Shown here: piece by piece, positions 1 through 9,401 of the stretch
Position numbering within the stretch: the first letter of the stretch is position 1
Layout of the letters: every line of letters starts with the position of its first letter
Notes under the pieces: generated by a model
The model's input: the letters and a program-made list of their open reading frames with translations, nothing else
What the model was told of the DNA's origin: nothing
Databases searched by the model: none
Position numbers and translations under genes: made by a program
Assembly: GCA_016790285.1 (NCBI GenBank)
Contig: JAEUPJ010000025.1
Coordinates: 1 to 64,000 of the forward strand
DNA length: 64,000 nucleotides
Source of the DNA: Roseateles sp.
GTDB lineage: Bacteria > Pseudomonadota > Gammaproteobacteria > Burkholderiales > Burkholderiaceae_C
Direction: 5' to 3'

Positions 1-141
1 GAAATGGTCATGCCTGGCGACAACGTCGGCATCACCGTGAAGCTGATCGCCCCGATCGCCATGGAAACCGGTCTGCGCTTCGCCATCCGTGAAGGTGGCC
101 GCACCGTCGGTTCGGGCGTCGTCGCCACGATCCTCGAGTAA
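1..141 (+). CDS. tuf: Elongation factor Tu, C-terminal fragment
   Basis: The reading frame is open at the left edge and encodes the last 46 residues of EF-Tu, the GTPase that delivers aminoacyl-tRNA to the ribosome. The end is the typical domain III strand set, finishing in SGVVATILE and a TAA stop. The rest of the gene lies outside the window. Its position directly upstream of rpsJ is the usual str-S10 junction of Betaproteobacteria. Only 66 nt separate it from rpsJ and I see no terminator there, so read-through into rpsJ is likely. Confidence 0.95.
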   Translation, partial: EMVMPGDNVGITVKLIAPIAMETGLRFAIREGGRTVGSGVVATILE

Positions 142-207
142 TCACTGCGTGACCTGTGCCGGGCGGACGCCGCCCGGTGCTCACCACCTGCTCTTTTAGG
201 AACCGTC

Positions 208-519
208 ATGCAAAAGCAAAAGATCCGCATCCGCCTCAAGGCGTTCGATTACAAGCTGATCGACCAGTCGGCCCTCGAGATCGTCGAGACCGCCAAGCGC
301 ACCGGCGCCATCGTCAAGGGCCCCGTGCCCCTGCCCACGCGCATGGAGCGTTTCGACATCCTGCGTTCGCCGCACGTCAACAAGACCAGCCGCGACCAGT
401 TCGAGATCCGCACCCACCAGCGCCTGATGGACATCGTCGACCCGACCGACAAGACGGTCGACGCGCTGATGAAGCTCGACCTGCCCGCCGGCGTCGACGT
501 CGAAATCAAGCTGCAGTGA
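208..519 (+). CDS. rpsJ: 30S ribosomal protein S10
   Basis: This 103-residue protein has the normal S10 length and starts with the family's KIRIRLKAF strand. S10 sits in the head of the 30S subunit and in other bacteria also pairs with NusB in antitermination. The ATG follows an aggaa ribosome-binding site. Unlike in E. coli, it is not directly coupled to rplC: a terminator hairpin (546-587) and a new promoter (611-640) lie between them. It is therefore probably co-transcribed with tuf rather than heading the S10 operon. Confidence 0.97.
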   Translation: MQKQKIRIRLKAFDYKLIDQSALEIVETAKRTGAIVKGPVPLPTRMERFDILRSPHVNKTSRDQFEIRTHQRLMDIVDPTDKTVDALMKLDLPAGVDVEIKLQ

Positions 520-545
520 TTCCCAGGCCTCGCGCCTGAGATCCC

Positions 546-587
546 AAGGCCCCGCAACCTGCTCCGGCAGGTCGGGGCCTTGTCTTT
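546..587 (+). terminator. Rho-independent terminator after rpsJ
   Basis: A 9-bp arm AAGGCCCCG (546-554) pairs with CGGGGCCTT (573-581). An additional inner CCTG/CAGG pairing is possible, and the run GTCTTTT follows. This is a strong GC hairpin with a short U tract, placed 27 nt after the rpsJ stop. It separates rpsJ from the rest of the S10 operon. Confidence 0.8.
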
Positions 588-610
588 TGGCAGTGGCGCG
601 GCGAGATTGC

Positions 611-640
611 TTGCATCCGGAGTATCCCGCACGCTATACT
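611..640 (+). promoter_or_regulatory. Predicted sigma-70 promoter for the rplC operon
   Basis: TTGCAT (611-616), an 18-nt spacer and TATACT (635-640) match the sigma-70 consensus well. The predicted transcript has a leader of about 145 nt before rplC at 794. That leader is GC-rich and could carry regulatory structure, for example for L4 feedback, but I could not assign a conserved fold. The rest of 520-793 shows no gene. Confidence 0.6.
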
Positions 641-793
641 CGCCAGCTTTCCCGGGTTGGCCCATGCCTGCTCGGGGTTCGCGCGTTGGATGCCCGGCTT
701 CGGTTGGGCGGCGACGCAAGGTCAGCCCGGCCAATCGATGTCGGGTGTTCGCAATAGCTTCGGTCGTGCAAGCGGTCGGGGCTGGAGAAAAAC

Positions 794-1465
794 ATGAGTC
801 TGAGCAACCGTCTCGGTTTGCTGGGCCGCAAGGTGGGCATGATGCGCATCTTCACGGACGATGGCGATGCCATCCCTGTGACGGTGCTGGACGTGTCCAA
901 CAACCGCGTGACCCAGGTCAAGACCCAAGAGACCGACGGCTACAGCGCCATCCAGGTGGCGTTCGGTACGCGCAAAGCTTCGCGCGTCACCAAGCCTGAA
1001 GCCGGCCACCTCGCCAAGGCAGGTGTCGAAGCCGGTGAAATCCTCAAGGAATTCCGCGTCGATGCCGACGTCGCTGCCCAGTACAAGGCTGGCACGACCG
1101 TCCCCGTCACGCTGTTCGCCACGGGCCAGCTGGTCGATGTGCAAGGCACGTCCATCGGCAAGGGCTACGCCGGCACCATCAAGCGCCACAACTTCAGCTC
1201 GCAGCGCGCGTCGCACGGTAACAGCCGTTCGCACAACGTGCCGGGTTCGATCTCCATGGCGCAAGACCCGGGTCGCGTGTTCCCGGGCAAGAAGATGACC
1301 GGCCACATGGGCGACGAAACCGTCACCACCCAAAACCTCGACATCGTGCGCGTGGACGAAGCCCGTTCGCTGCTGCTGGTTCGCGGTGCGGTCCCGGGCT
1401 CCAAGAATGGCCACGTCGTCGTTCGCCCCGCCGTCAAGGTCAAGATCAAGAAGGGAGCCAACTGA
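794..1465 (+). CDS. rplC: 50S ribosomal protein L3
   Basis: The 223-residue length is normal for betaproteobacterial L3, an early-assembling protein near the peptidyl transferase centre. The [15 protein letters not shown] loop includes the glutamine equivalent to the one methylated by PrmB in E. coli. The ATG follows a ggagaaaaac ribosome-binding site. The TGA stop shares one base with the rplD ATG, so the two genes are probably translationally coupled. It is the first gene after the predicted promoter at 611-640. Confidence 0.97.
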   Translation: MSLSNRLGLLGRKVGMMRIFTDDGDAIPVTVLDVSNNRVTQVKTQETDGYSAIQVAFGTRKASRVTKPEAGHLAKAGVEAGEILKEFRVDADVAAQYKAGTTVPVTLFATGQLVDVQGTSIGKGYAGTIKRHNFSSQRASHGNSRSHNVPGSISMAQDPGRVFPGKKMTGHMGDETVTTQNLDIVRVDEARSLLLVRGAVPGSKNGHVVVRPAVKVKIKKGAN

Positions 1466-2085
1466 TGCAGCTCGAGCTCCTGAACGAGCAAGGTCAGGCC
1501 ACCTCCAAGGTGGACGCCCCTGACACCGTCTTCGCTCGCGACTACAACGAAGCCCTGGTGCACCAGGTGGTCGTGGCCTTCCAGGCCAACGCCCGTCAAG
1601 GCACCCGCGCCCAGAAGGACCGTGAACAGGTCCATCACTCGACCAAGAAGCCTTTCCGCCAGAAGGGCACCGGCCGCGCTCGCGCCGGTATGACCTCGTC
1701 GCCGCTGTGGCGCGGGGGCGGTCGCATCTTCCCGAACATGCCTGACGAGAACTTCTCGCACAAGCTGAACAAGAAGATGTATCGCGCCGGCATGGCTGCC
1801 ATCCTGTCGCAGCTGGCCCGTGAAGGCCGTCTGGCTGTGGTGGATTCGATCTCGATCGAAGCCCCCAAGACCAAGCTGCTGGCCGCCAAGTTCAAGGCCA
1901 TGGGCCTGGACTCGGTGATGGTCATCGCCGACACCGTGGACGACAACCTGCTGCTGGCCTCGCGCAACCTGGCCAACGTGCTCGTCGTCGAGCCGCGCTA
2001 CGCCGACCCCCTGTCGCTCGTCTTCTACAAGAAGGTGCTGGTGACCAAGGCTGCGGTCGAGCAACTCAAGGAGATGCTGGCATGA
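1465..2085 (+). CDS. rplD: 50S ribosomal protein L4
   Basis: This 206-residue L4 carries the basic loop region ([14 protein letters not shown]) that lines the peptide exit tunnel. In E. coli, L4 also represses its own operon through the S10 leader. Whether that applies here is uncertain because rpsJ is detached and the leader now precedes rplC. Its ATG overlaps the rplC stop by 1 nt and its own stop overlaps rplW by 4 nt (ATGA). Confidence 0.97.
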   Translation: MQLELLNEQGQATSKVDAPDTVFARDYNEALVHQVVVAFQANARQGTRAQKDREQVHHSTKKPFRQKGTGRARAGMTSSPLWRGGGRIFPNMPDENFSHKLNKKMYRAGMAAILSQLAREGRLAVVDSISIEAPKTKLLAAKFKAMGLDSVMVIADTVDDNLLLASRNLANVLVVEPRYADPLSLVFYKKVLVTKAAVEQLKEMLA

Positions 2086-2396
2086 CCGCTCCCAAGTTTG
2101 CTGAAGGCCGTCTGGCCTCCGTGCTGCTCGCGCCGATCGTGTCCGAAAAGGCCACGCAAGTCGCCGAGAAGCACAACCAGGTGCTGTTCAAGGTCCTGCG
2201 CGACGCCACCAAGCCCGAGATCAAGGCCGCTGTTGAACTGATGTTCAAGGTCGAGGTCGAGTCGGTCAACGTGGTCAACGTCAAGGGCAAGACCAAGCGC
2301 TTCGGTGGCCGTGCCGGCCGCCGTGACCATGTCAAGAAGGCCTACGTGGCCCTCAAGGCTGGTCAAGAGCTCAATTTCTCCGGGGAGGCCGCGTAA
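2082..2396 (+). CDS. rplW: 50S ribosomal protein L23
   Basis: This 104-residue protein has the L23 signature ([11 protein letters not shown] near the N-terminus, [17 protein letters not shown] in the extended loop). L23 sits at the exit of the peptide tunnel, where trigger factor and SRP dock. The start overlaps the rplD stop in an ATGA junction. The stop is immediately followed by the rplB ATG with no spacer. Confidence 0.97.
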   Translation: MTAPKFAEGRLASVLLAPIVSEKATQVAEKHNQVLFKVLRDATKPEIKAAVELMFKVEVESVNVVNVKGKTKRFGGRAGRRDHVKKAYVALKAGQELNFSGEAA

Positions 2397-3221
2397 ATGG
2401 CCATCGTCAAAGTCAAGCCTACTTCGCCCGGTCGCCGCGGCGTCGTCAAGGTGGTGCACAAGCACCTGCACAAGGGCGCGCCCCATGCAGCACTGCTCGA
2501 GCCCCAAATCCAGAACTCGGGCCGCAACAACAACGGTCACATCACAATTCGCCACAAGGGCGGTGGTCACAAGCACCACTACCGTGTGGTCGACTTCAAG
2601 CGCAACAAGGACGGCATTCCTGCCAAGGTCGAGACCATCGAGTACGACCCGAACCGCACGGCCCACATCGCCCTGGTGGTGTATGCCGACGGCGAGCGCC
2701 GTTATGTGATCGCGCCTCGCGGCCTGGAAGTCGGTGCAACCATCCTGAGCGGCTCTGAAGCGCCGATCAAGGCTGGCAACACCCTGCCCATCCGCAATAT
2801 TCCGGTGGGTTCGACCATCCATTGCATCGAGCTGCAGCCTGGCAAGGGTGCCCAGATGATCCGTTCGGCCGGCACTTCCGCCGTCCTGATGGCTCGTGAA
2901 GGCGTTTACGCTCAGGTCCGCCTGCGCTCTGGCGAAGTTCGCCGTGTGCACATTGACTGCCGCGCCACCATCGGTGAAGTGAGCAACGAAGAGCACAGCC
3001 TGCGCCAGTACGGCAAGGCCGGTGCCATCCGCTGGAAGGGCATTCGCCCGACCGTCCGCGGCGTCGCCATGAACCCGGTGGATCACCCGCACGGCGGCGG
3101 TGAAGGCCGCACCGGCGAAGGCCAGGTCCCCGTGTCCCCGTGGAACACGATGACCAAGGGCTATCGCACTCGCAACAACAAGCGCACGCAGACGTTCATC
3201 GTCTCGCGTCGCAAGAAGTAA
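2397..3221 (+). CDS. rplB: 50S ribosomal protein L2
   Basis: This 274-residue protein is full-length L2, required for subunit association and peptidyl transferase activity. The diagnostic C-terminal stretch [11 protein letters not shown], with its essential histidine, is present. The ATG abuts the rplW stop, and a ggggagg ribosome-binding site lies inside the end of rplW. It is followed 10 nt later by rpsS. Confidence 0.98.
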   Translation: MAIVKVKPTSPGRRGVVKVVHKHLHKGAPHAALLEPQIQNSGRNNNGHITIRHKGGGHKHHYRVVDFKRNKDGIPAKVETIEYDPNRTAHIALVVYADGERRYVIAPRGLEVGATILSGSEAPIKAGNTLPIRNIPVGSTIHCIELQPGKGAQMIRSAGTSAVLMAREGVYAQVRLRSGEVRRVHIDCRATIGEVSNEEHSLRQYGKAGAIRWKGIRPTVRGVAMNPVDHPHGGGEGRTGEGQVPVSPWNTMTKGYRTRNNKRTQTFIVSRRKK

Positions 3222-3231
3222 GGGCTAGGCC

Positions 3232-3510
3232 ATGACTCGTTCGCTGAAGAAGGGCCCCTTCGTTGACCACCACCTGCAGGCCAAGGTCGACAAGGCGGTT
3301 GCCAACAAGGACAAGAAGCCTATCAAGACCTGGTCGCGTCGCTCGACGATCCTGCCCGAGTTCATCGGTCTGACGATCGCCGTGCACAACGGCAAGCAGC
3401 ACGTGCCGGTTTATGTGTCGGACCAGATGGTCGGCCACAAGCTGGGTGAATTCGCACTGACCCGGACCTTCAAGGGCCACCCGGCCGACAAGAAGGCCGG
3501 GAAGAAGTAA
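3232..3510 (+). CDS. rpsS: 30S ribosomal protein S19
   Basis: The 92-residue length is standard. It has the [12 protein letters not shown] start and the [23 protein letters not shown] core of S19, which contacts 16S rRNA and S13 in the 30S head. The gene lies between rplB and rplV with short spacers, as in the S10 operon of other bacteria. Confidence 0.98.
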   Translation: MTRSLKKGPFVDHHLQAKVDKAVANKDKKPIKTWSRRSTILPEFIGLTIAVHNGKQHVPVYVSDQMVGHKLGEFALTRTFKGHPADKKAGKK

Positions 3511-3521
3511 GGATGCCGACG

Positions 3522-3851
3522 ATGGAAACCAAAGCAATCGTTCGCGGCGTTCGCCTCTCGTGTGACAAGGGCCGCCTCGTGGCGGACATGATCCGCGGCA
3601 AGAAGGTGGACCACGCCCTCAACATCCTGACCTTCACCCAGAAGAAGGCGGCTCTGATCATCAAGAAGGCGCTGGAAAGCGCCATCGCCAACGCCGAGCA
3701 CAACGACGGCGCTGACATCGATGAACTCAAGGTCACCTCGATCTACGTCGAACAGGGTGCCACGCTGAAGCGCTTCTCGGCTCGCGCCAAGGGCCGCGGC
3801 AACCGCATCAGCAAGCCCACTTGCCACATCTTCGTGGCAGTCGGCAACTAA
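3522..3851 (+). CDS. rplV: 50S ribosomal protein L22
   Basis: L22 lines the exit tunnel through a long beta-hairpin that is also a site of macrolide resistance changes. I chose the ATG at 3522, giving 109 residues starting METKAIVRG. It matches the usual start of betaproteobacterial L22 and has an AAGG about 9 nt upstream. An in-frame ATG at 3513 would add three residues but leaves almost no space for a ribosome-binding site. The C-terminus ([19 protein letters not shown]) is typical. Confidence 0.96.
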   Translation: METKAIVRGVRLSCDKGRLVADMIRGKKVDHALNILTFTQKKAALIIKKALESAIANAEHNDGADIDELKVTSIYVEQGATLKRFSARAKGRGNRISKPTCHIFVAVGN

Positions 3852-3866
3852 GGCGCAAGGAAGACT

Positions 3867-4727
3867 ATGGGACAGAAAATCCATCCGGTTGGCTTCCGCC
3901 TGCCTGTCACCCGTAACTGGGCCTCGCGCTGGTACGCCAACAACCAGAACTTCGCCACGATGCTGGCCGAAGATCTGCAGGTGCGCGAGTACCTCAAGGC
4001 CAAGCTCAAGAATGCTGCGGTCTCGCGCATCCTGATCGAGCGCCCCGCCAAGAACGCCCGCATCACGATCTTCTCGGCTCGTCCGGGCGTCGTGATCGGC
4101 AAGAAGGGCGAGGACATCGAAGCGCTGAAGGCTGAGCTGACGAAGCGCCTGGGCGTGCCCGTCGCGGTCAACATCGAAGAAGTGCGCAAGCCCGAAGTCG
4201 ATGCCCAGCTGATCGCCGACTCGATCACCCAGCAGCTCGAAAAGCGCATCATGTTCCGCCGCGCCATGAAGCGCGCGATGCAGAACGCCATGCGTCTGGG
4301 TGCCCAGGGCATCAAGATCATGAGCGCGGGTCGCCTGAATGGCATCGAAATCGCTCGTACCGAGTGGTATCGCGAAGGTCGTGTGCCCCTGCACACCCTG
4401 AAGGCCGACATCGACTACGGCTTCTCGGAAGCCAAGACCACCTACGGCGTCATCGGCGTCAAGGTCTGGGTCTACCGCGGTGACCGCCTGGCCAATGGCG
4501 AGGCTCCTGTCATCAACACCCCCGCTGGCGCCGAAGACGATCGTCGCCCGCGCCGTAACGCCCGTCCGGGCGCTCCCGGTGGCCGTGGCCGCCCGGGTGG
4601 CGACCGTGGCCCGCGTGACGGAGCAGACCAGCCCGCTGCCGCCGCCCCCACGGGTGACGCAGCCAAGCCCGCGGCCAAGCGTGTGATCCGCAAGGCTCCC
4701 GCCGCCGGTGAGGCCAAAGGAGAATAA
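3867..4727 (+). CDS. rpsC: 30S ribosomal protein S3 with basic C-terminal extension
   Basis: This 286-residue S3 forms part of the mRNA entry channel. The KH domain with the GKKG loop lies at about residues 70-85. After the conserved core (about residue 215) there is a roughly 65-residue tail rich in Arg, Gly, Pro and Ala, longer than in E. coli S3 (233 residues) but of a kind seen in Burkholderiales. It probably binds RNA or is disordered. The stop is 2 nt before rplP. Confidence 0.97.
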   Translation: MGQKIHPVGFRLPVTRNWASRWYANNQNFATMLAEDLQVREYLKAKLKNAAVSRILIERPAKNARITIFSARPGVVIGKKGEDIEALKAELTKRLGVPVAVNIEEVRKPEVDAQLIADSITQQLEKRIMFRRAMKRAMQNAMRLGAQGIKIMSAGRLNGIEIARTEWYREGRVPLHTLKADIDYGFSEAKTTYGVIGVKVWVYRGDRLANGEAPVINTPAGAEDDRRPRRNARPGAPGGRGRPGGDRGPRDGADQPAAAAPTGDAAKPAAKRVIRKAPAAGEAKGE

Positions 4728-4729
4728 AC

Positions 4730-5146
4730 ATGCTGCAACCCGCTCGTCGTAAATACCGCAAGGAGCAGAAGGGCCGCAACACTGGTGTTGCGACCCGAGG
4801 CGCCGCGGTGTCTTTCGGTGATTTCGGCCTGAAGGCCACCGAGCGCGGCCGTCTGACGGCCCGCCAGATCGAAGCGGCTCGCCGTGCGATCTCGCGTCAC
4901 ATCAAGCGTGGCGGTCGGATCTTCATCCGCGTGTTCCCGGACAAGCCCATCTCGCAAAAGCCCGCCGAAGTCCGGATGGGTAACGGCAAGGGCAACCCCG
5001 AGTACTACGTTGCCGAGATCCAGCCCGGCAAGGTGATCTACGAAGTGAATGGCGTTCCCGAGCAACTCGCTCGCGAAGCCTTCACGCTGGCCGCTGCCAA
5101 GCTGCCGCTGAAGTGCACCTTCGTGGCCCGCCAAGTCGGTACCTGA
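4730..5146 (+). CDS. rplP: 50S ribosomal protein L16
   Basis: This 138-residue protein is standard L16, which positions the acceptor ends of tRNAs in the A and P sites. The region [17 protein letters not shown] contains the arginine that is hydroxylated by YcfD in E. coli. It sits between rpsC and rpmC with short spacers, in the usual order. Confidence 0.97.
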   Translation: MLQPARRKYRKEQKGRNTGVATRGAAVSFGDFGLKATERGRLTARQIEAARRAISRHIKRGGRIFIRVFPDKPISQKPAEVRMGNGKGNPEYYVAEIQPGKVIYEVNGVPEQLAREAFTLAAAKLPLKCTFVARQVGT

Positions 5147-5157
5147 GGAAGGACACC

Positions 5158-5358
5158 ATGAAAGCATCTGAACTCCGCGCCAAGGACGTCGCTGCCCTCG
5201 AAAAGGAAGTGACCGACCTGCTCAAGGCCCACTTCGGCCTGCGCATGCAAAAGGCGACGCAACAGCTGACCAACCACAGCCAGCTGGGCAATACCCGCCG
5301 CGACATCGCTCGCGCCAAGACCATCCTGGCCGAGAAGAAGAAGGAGGCCACGAAATGA
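5158..5358 (+). CDS. rpmC: 50S ribosomal protein L29
   Basis: This 66-residue protein starts with [10 protein letters not shown], the family's usual first helix. L29 is a small two-helix protein next to L23 at the tunnel exit. The frame is open upstream to 5113, but the ATG at 5158 is preceded by the strong site gaggaagg and gives the family's length, so it is the start. Its stop overlaps rpsQ by 4 nt. Confidence 0.96.
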   Translation: MKASELRAKDVAALEKEVTDLLKAHFGLRMQKATQQLTNHSQLGNTRRDIARAKTILAEKKKEATK

Positions 5359-5624
5359 CTGAGGCCCAAGCCAAGAACACCCGCACCCTCGTCGGTCGCG
5401 TGGTGAGCGACAAGCGCGCCAAGACGGTCACCGTCCTGGTCGAGCGTCGCGCCAAGCACGAGCTCTACGGCAAGATCGTGGCCCGTTCCCGCAAGTACCA
5501 CGCCCACGACGAAAAGGGCGAGTACAAGATGGGTGACGTCGTCGAAATCTCCGAAGGCCGTCCGATCTCCAAGACCAAGAGCTGGGTTGTGACCCGCCTG
5601 GTCGAGAAGGCCGAGATCGTCTAA
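5355..5624 (+). CDS. rpsQ: 30S ribosomal protein S17
   Basis: This 89-residue protein has the S17 core ([29 protein letters not shown]). S17 is an early 16S rRNA binder of the 30S body. It starts in an ATGA overlap with rpmC. A terminator hairpin at 5653-5688 follows, so this appears to be the last gene of the S10 transcription unit in this genome. Confidence 0.97.
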   Translation: MTEAQAKNTRTLVGRVVSDKRAKTVTVLVERRAKHELYGKIVARSRKYHAHDEKGEYKMGDVVEISEGRPISKTKSWVVTRLVEKAEIV

Positions 5625-5652
5625 GAAGCTGCCGGTCCCATGACCGCTGCAC

Positions 5653-5688
5653 AACCGGCTCGCTGGGCAACTGGCGCGCCGGTTTTTC
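5653..5688 (+). terminator. Terminator after rpsQ
   Basis: AACCGGC (5653-5659) pairs with GCCGGTT (5678-5684) around an 18-nt loop that can itself fold. A TTTTTC run follows. It lies 28 nt after the rpsQ stop and before the peroxiredoxin gene, ending the S10 unit. Confidence 0.7.
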
Positions 5689-5722
5689 ATTTGAAGCATC
5701 CCATTCACCGAGGACCGGAACC

Positions 5723-6232
5723 ATGATCAAGGTTGGCGACAAACTGCCCGCAGGCAGCCTGCAGGAATTCATCGAAGTCGAAGGCGAGGGCTGCTCGCTC
5801 GGCCCCAACAGCTTCGACATCGCCACGTCGACCGCTGGCAAGACCATCGCCATCTTCGGCCTGCCTGGTGCCTTCACGCCGACCTGCTCGGCCAAGCACG
5901 TACCTGGCTATGTGGAGTCCGCCGATGCCTTCAAGGCGGCAGGCGTCGATGAGATCTGGTGTGTCTCCGTGAACGACGCCTTCGTCATGGGTGCCTGGGG
6001 CCGTGACCAGAAGACTGCTGGCAAGGTCCGCATGATGGCCGACGGCAGCGCCGCCTTTGCCCAGGCGACAGGCCTCACGCTGGATCTGATCGCGCGCGGC
6101 ATGGGCCTGCGTTCGCAGCGCTACTCCATGCTCGTGAAGGACGGCGTCGTGCAGACGCTCAACGTCGAAGGCCCCGGCAAATTCGAGGTAAGCGACGCGG
6201 CCACGCTGCTGGCGCAGGTCAAGGCTGGCTGA
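5723..6232 (+). CDS. Peroxiredoxin, Prx5/AhpC-TSA type
   Basis: This 169-residue thiol peroxidase-like protein reduces hydroperoxides through a cysteine. The active-site motif PGAFTPTC places the peroxidatic cysteine at residue 55. The GLRSQRY segment (residues 128-134) carries the arginine expected in the Prx5 group. Cys24 and Cys80 are the other cysteines; which of them resolves the disulfide is unknown. There is no signal peptide, so it should be cytoplasmic. The gene interrupts the ribosomal string between rpsQ and rplN, is bracketed by hairpins, and has a ggaccggaacc region upstream of the ATG. It is not part of the ribosome; its placement may link redox defence to growth or be incidental. 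Confidence 0.9.
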   Translation: MIKVGDKLPAGSLQEFIEVEGEGCSLGPNSFDIATSTAGKTIAIFGLPGAFTPTCSAKHVPGYVESADAFKAAGVDEIWCVSVNDAFVMGAWGRDQKTAGKVRMMADGSAAFAQATGLTLDLIARGMGLRSQRYSMLVKDGVVQTLNVEGPGKFEVSDAATLLAQVKAG

Positions 6233-6241
6233 TTTCCACCC

Positions 6242-6270
6242 CTGGGCCGCGCGGCCCAGCAAAATCTTTC
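6242..6270 (+). terminator. Palindromic terminator-like hairpin after the peroxiredoxin gene
   Basis: CTGGGCCGCGCGGCCCAG (6242-6259) is a perfect 18-nt palindrome 10 nt after the stop, followed by CAAAATCTTTC. The T-run is imperfect, so termination may be partial. Confidence 0.55.
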
Positions 6271-6280
6271 TGCGCAGGCA

Positions 6281-6310
6281 TTGACGGCCCAAGGGTTCTC
6301 ACTGCATAAT
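6281..6310 (+). promoter_or_regulatory. Predicted sigma-70 promoter for the spc operon
   Basis: TTGACG (6281-6286), an 18-nt spacer and CATAAT (6305-6310) form a near-consensus promoter. The predicted leader to rplN at 6477 is about 160 nt. It contains a small perfect hairpin, GCACAT (6333-6338) with ATGTGC (6344-6349). In E. coli, S8 represses the spc operon at rplE; I see no comparable element that I could assign in this leader. Confidence 0.65.
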
Positions 6311-6476
6311 GCGCAGCTTCGCCGAACGCTAGGCACATGAGCAATGTGCTGTGGCCTCGGATTCGCCCTCAACCGTTGGGCGGCAACAAGGTGCAACGCC
6401 TTGAGCCGGCTGACTTACGGGCCCAAGACTGACCGGTTTGCACTTCGGTGTGTTCCGGGAAAAGTTGGGGACAGAC

Positions 6477-6845
6477 ATGATCCAAATGCAATCGCGGCTT
6501 GATGTCGCGGACAACACTGGCGCCAAGTCCGTTCAGTGCATCAAGGTGCTGGGCGGCTCCAAGCGTCGCTATGCGCACATCGGCGACATCATCAAGGTCA
6601 GCATCAAAGAAGCTGCCCCGCGTGGTCGCGTGAAGAAGGGCGAGGTCTACAGCGCCGTGGTGGTCCGCACCGCCAAGGGCGTGCGCCGCCAGGACGGCTC
6701 GCTCGTCAAGTTCGACGGCAACGCCGCCGTGCTGCTCAACGCCAAGCTGGAGCCCATCGGCACCCGCATCTTCGGCCCGGTCACGCGTGAACTGCGTACC
6801 GAGCGCTTCATGAAGATCGTGTCGCTGGCGCCCGAGGTGCTCTGA
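6477..6845 (+). CDS. rplN: 50S ribosomal protein L14
   Basis: This 122-residue protein starts [19 protein letters not shown], the invariant start of L14, which contacts the 30S subunit in bridge B8. The frame is open upstream to 6438, but the ATG at 6477 follows a gttgggga ribosome-binding site and gives exactly the family length. It is the first gene of the spc unit downstream of the 6281-6310 promoter. Confidence 0.97.
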   Translation: MIQMQSRLDVADNTGAKSVQCIKVLGGSKRRYAHIGDIIKVSIKEAAPRGRVKKGEVYSAVVVRTAKGVRRQDGSLVKFDGNAAVLLNAKLEPIGTRIFGPVTRELRTERFMKIVSLAPEVL

Positions 6846-6868
6846 GCCCCCACTGTCTGAGGTAAGCC

Positions 6869-7183
6869 ATGAACAAGATCCGTACCGGCGACCAGGTCAT
6901 CGTTTTGACCGGCCGCGACAAGGGCAAGCGCGGCACCGTGACCGCGCGCGCTGATGTTGACCACGTCGTCGTCGAAGGCGTCAACGTCGTCAAGAAGCAC
7001 GTCAAGCCCAACCCCATGAAGGGCACCACCGGCGGCGTCGTCGACAAGACCATGCCCATCCATCAATCCAACGTGGCGATCTTCAACGCCGCCTCCGGCA
7101 AGGCCGATCGCGTGGGCGTCAAGCTCGTCGACGGCAAGCGGGTGCGCGTCTTCAAGTCGACCGGCGAAGAGATCAAGGCATAA
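6869..7183 (+). CDS. rplX: 50S ribosomal protein L24
   Basis: This 104-residue protein has the KOW motif near the N-terminus ([18 protein letters not shown]). L24 is an assembly initiator near the tunnel exit. A gaggtaagcc ribosome-binding site precedes the ATG. rplE follows after 10 nt. Confidence 0.97.
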   Translation: MNKIRTGDQVIVLTGRDKGKRGTVTARADVDHVVVEGVNVVKKHVKPNPMKGTTGGVVDKTMPIHQSNVAIFNAASGKADRVGVKLVDGKRVRVFKSTGEEIKA

Positions 7184-7193
7184 GAGGTCCGAC

Positions 7194-7733
7194 ATGGCTC
7201 GTCTGCAAACGCATTACCGCGAAAAAATCGTGCCCGGCCTGGTCGAGAAGTTCGGCTACAAGTCGGTCATGGAAGTGCCCCGCATCACCAAGATCACGCT
7301 CAACATGGGTGTGAGCGAGGCGGTGGCCGATAAGAAGGTCATGGACCACGCCGTTGGCGACCTGACCAAGATCGCTGGCCAGAAGCCCGTGGTCACCAAG
7401 TCCAAGAAGGCCATCGCCGGTTTCAAGATCCGCGACGGTGTGCCCATCGGTGCGATGGTGACCCTGCGTGGCGTCCAGATGTACGAATTCCTGGACCGCT
7501 TCGTGACGATCGCGCTGCCGCGCGTTCGTGACTTCCGTGGTATCTCCGGCCGGTCGTTCGACGGTCGTGGCAACTACAACATCGGCGTCAAAGAGCAAAT
7601 CATCTTCCCCGAGATCGAGTACGACAAGGTGGATGCTCTGCGTGGTCTGAACATCAGCATCACGACGACTGCCAAGACGGACGACGAAGCCAAGGCTCTC
7701 CTGGCTGCGTTCAAGTTTCCGTTCAAGAACTGA
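7194..7733 (+). CDS. rplE: 50S ribosomal protein L5
   Basis: This 179-residue protein is standard L5, a 5S rRNA binder at the central protuberance that touches the P-site tRNA. Diagnostic stretches include [10 protein letters not shown] and [19 protein letters not shown]. rpsN follows 8 nt after the stop. Confidence 0.98.
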   Translation: MARLQTHYREKIVPGLVEKFGYKSVMEVPRITKITLNMGVSEAVADKKVMDHAVGDLTKIAGQKPVVTKSKKAIAGFKIRDGVPIGAMVTLRGVQMYEFLDRFVTIALPRVRDFRGISGRSFDGRGNYNIGVKEQIIFPEIEYDKVDALRGLNISITTTAKTDDEAKALLAAFKFPFKN

Positions 7734-7741
7734 GGTGACCC

Positions 7742-8047
7742 GTGGCAAAACTCTCGATCAAACAACGTGAGCTGAAGCGCGAGGCGCTGGTCGCCAAGTT
7801 CGCCAAGAAGTACGCTGAACTCAAGGCCATCATCGACGACAGCAAGAAGTCCGATGAAGAGCGCTATGCCGCTCGCCTGGAGCTGCAAAAGCTGCCCCGC
7901 AACGCTTACCCGACCCGCCTGCGCAACCGCTGCGAGCTGACCGGTCGTCCGCGCGGCACCTTCCGCAAGTTCGGCCTGGCCCGTAACAAGATCCGTGAAC
8001 TGGCCTTCAAGGGCGACATCCCCGGTGTCGTCAAGGCCAGCTGGTAA
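7742..8047 (+). CDS. rpsN: 30S ribosomal protein S14
   Basis: This 101-residue S14 starts at a GTG preceded by a tgaggtgacc site. It is the long, zinc-free form: the two CxxC pairs of the short paralogue are absent, and the conserved C-terminal block [19 protein letters not shown] is present. It belongs to the 30S head. Confidence 0.97.
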   Translation: MAKLSIKQRELKREALVAKFAKKYAELKAIIDDSKKSDEERYAARLELQKLPRNAYPTRLRNRCELTGRPRGTFRKFGLARNKIRELAFKGDIPGVVKASW

Positions 8048-8070
8048 TCGGCTGATAGGAGATATCGCAA

Positions 8071-8466
8071 ATGAGCATGAGTGATCCCATCGCCGATATG
8101 CTGACCCGCATCCGCAACGCGCAGATCGTCGAAAAGACGAGCGTTGCCATGCCGTCGTCCAAGCTGAAGGTGGCGATTGCCAAGGTCCTCAAGGACGAAG
8201 GCTACATCGACGACTTCGCCGTGCGTGGCGAAGCCGCCCGCCCGGAACTGGAAATCTCGCTGAAGTACTACGCTGGCCGTCCGGTCATCGAACGTATTGA
8301 GCGTGTCAGCCGCCCCGGTCTGCGCATCTACAAGGGCCGCCACGACATCCCTCAGGTCATGAATGGCCTGGGTGTGGCGATTGTGACGACCCCGCAAGGC
8401 GTCATGACGGACCGCAAGGCCCGCGCTGCCGGTATCGGTGGCGAGGTCCTCTGCTACGTCGCCTAA
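8071..8466 (+). CDS. rpsH: 30S ribosomal protein S8
   Basis: This 131-residue protein starts [18 protein letters not shown], the standard S8 start, and ends with the GGEVLCYVA motif. S8 binds helix 21 of 16S rRNA and in E. coli represses the spc operon. The ATG follows a taggaga ribosome-binding site. Confidence 0.97.
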   Translation: MSMSDPIADMLTRIRNAQIVEKTSVAMPSSKLKVAIAKVLKDEGYIDDFAVRGEAARPELEISLKYYAGRPVIERIERVSRPGLRIYKGRHDIPQVMNGLGVAIVTTPQGVMTDRKARAAGIGGEVLCYVA

Positions 8467-8483
8467 GCGAAGGAGTAGGAACA

Positions 8484-9017
8484 ATGTCCCGCGTTGGAAA
8501 AATGCCGGTCGTCGTCCCGCAAGGCGTGGACGTGACCATCGGCGCTGAAGCAATCAGCGTCAAGGGCTCGCTCGGCACGCTGGTGCGTCCGTCGAACAAG
8601 CTCGTCACCGTCAAGAACGAAGCTGGCAAGCTGAGCTTCGTGCCCGTCAACGAATCGGCCGAAGCCGATGCGATGAGCGGCACGATGCGCGCCCTGGTGG
8701 CCAACATGGTCAACGGCGTGAGCAAGGGCTTCGAGAAGAAGCTGAACCTGGTCGGCGTGGGTTTCCGCGCCCAGGCCCAGGGTCAGAAGCTCAACCTGCA
8801 GATCGGTTTCTCTCACCCTGTGGTGAAGGACATGCCGGCTGGCATCAAGGTCGAGTGCCCGACCCAGACGGAAATCGTCATCAAGGGTGCTGATCGCCAA
8901 GTCGTCGGCCAGATCGCCGCTGAGGTGCGTGCCTTCCGTCCGCCCGAGCCTTACAAGGGCAAGGGCATCCGTTACTCGGACGAGAAGGTCTCCCTCAAAG
9001 AGACCAAGAAGAAGTAA
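8484..9017 (+). CDS. rplF: 50S ribosomal protein L6
   Basis: This 177-residue protein has the two tandem L6 domains. The C-terminal signature [11 protein letters not shown] lies at about residues 154-164. L6 lies close to the factor-binding site beneath the L7/L12 stalk. It is preceded by a strong gaaggagtagg ribosome-binding site and sits between rpsH and rplR. Confidence 0.97.
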   Translation: MSRVGKMPVVVPQGVDVTIGAEAISVKGSLGTLVRPSNKLVTVKNEAGKLSFVPVNESAEADAMSGTMRALVANMVNGVSKGFEKKLNLVGVGFRAQAQGQKLNLQIGFSHPVVKDMPAGIKVECPTQTEIVIKGADRQVVGQIAAEVRAFRPPEPYKGKGIRYSDEKVSLKETKKK

Positions 9018-9028
9018 GGAGCAGCGCC

Positions 9029-9385
9029 ATGATGACCAAGAAAGAACAACGCCTGCGTCGTTCGCGCCAGACCCGCGCTCGCATTGCGATCCAGCGCGTG
9101 GCCCGTCTGACGGTGTTCCGCTCCAACCTGCACATCTACGCCCAGGTCCTGTCGGAAGACGGCGACAAGGTGCTGGCTGCTGCCTCCACCGCCGAGAAGT
9201 CGGTTCGCGAACAGGTGAGCAACGGCGGCAACGTCGCGGCTGCCACCCTGGTCGGCAAGCTGATCGCCGAGAAGGCCAAGGCTGCTGGCGTCGAGAAGGT
9301 CGCCTTCGACCGCTCGGGTTTCGCCTACCACGGCCGTGTCAAGGCCCTCGCCGAAGCGGCCCGCGAAGCCGGTCTGCAGTTCTGA
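9029..9385 (+). CDS. rplR: 50S ribosomal protein L18
   Basis: This 118-residue L18 has a strongly basic N-terminus that contacts 5S rRNA and ends with the [24 protein letters not shown] motif of the family. Two adjacent ATG codons begin the frame; the first is 7 nt after AAGGAG and was chosen, though the second would remove only one residue. Confidence 0.96.
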   Translation: MMTKKEQRLRRSRQTRARIAIQRVARLTVFRSNLHIYAQVLSEDGDKVLAAASTAEKSVREQVSNGGNVAAATLVGKLIAEKAKAAGVEKVAFDRSGFAYHGRVKALAEAAREAGLQF

Positions 9386-9401
9386 CGCATAGGAATACGA
9401 A

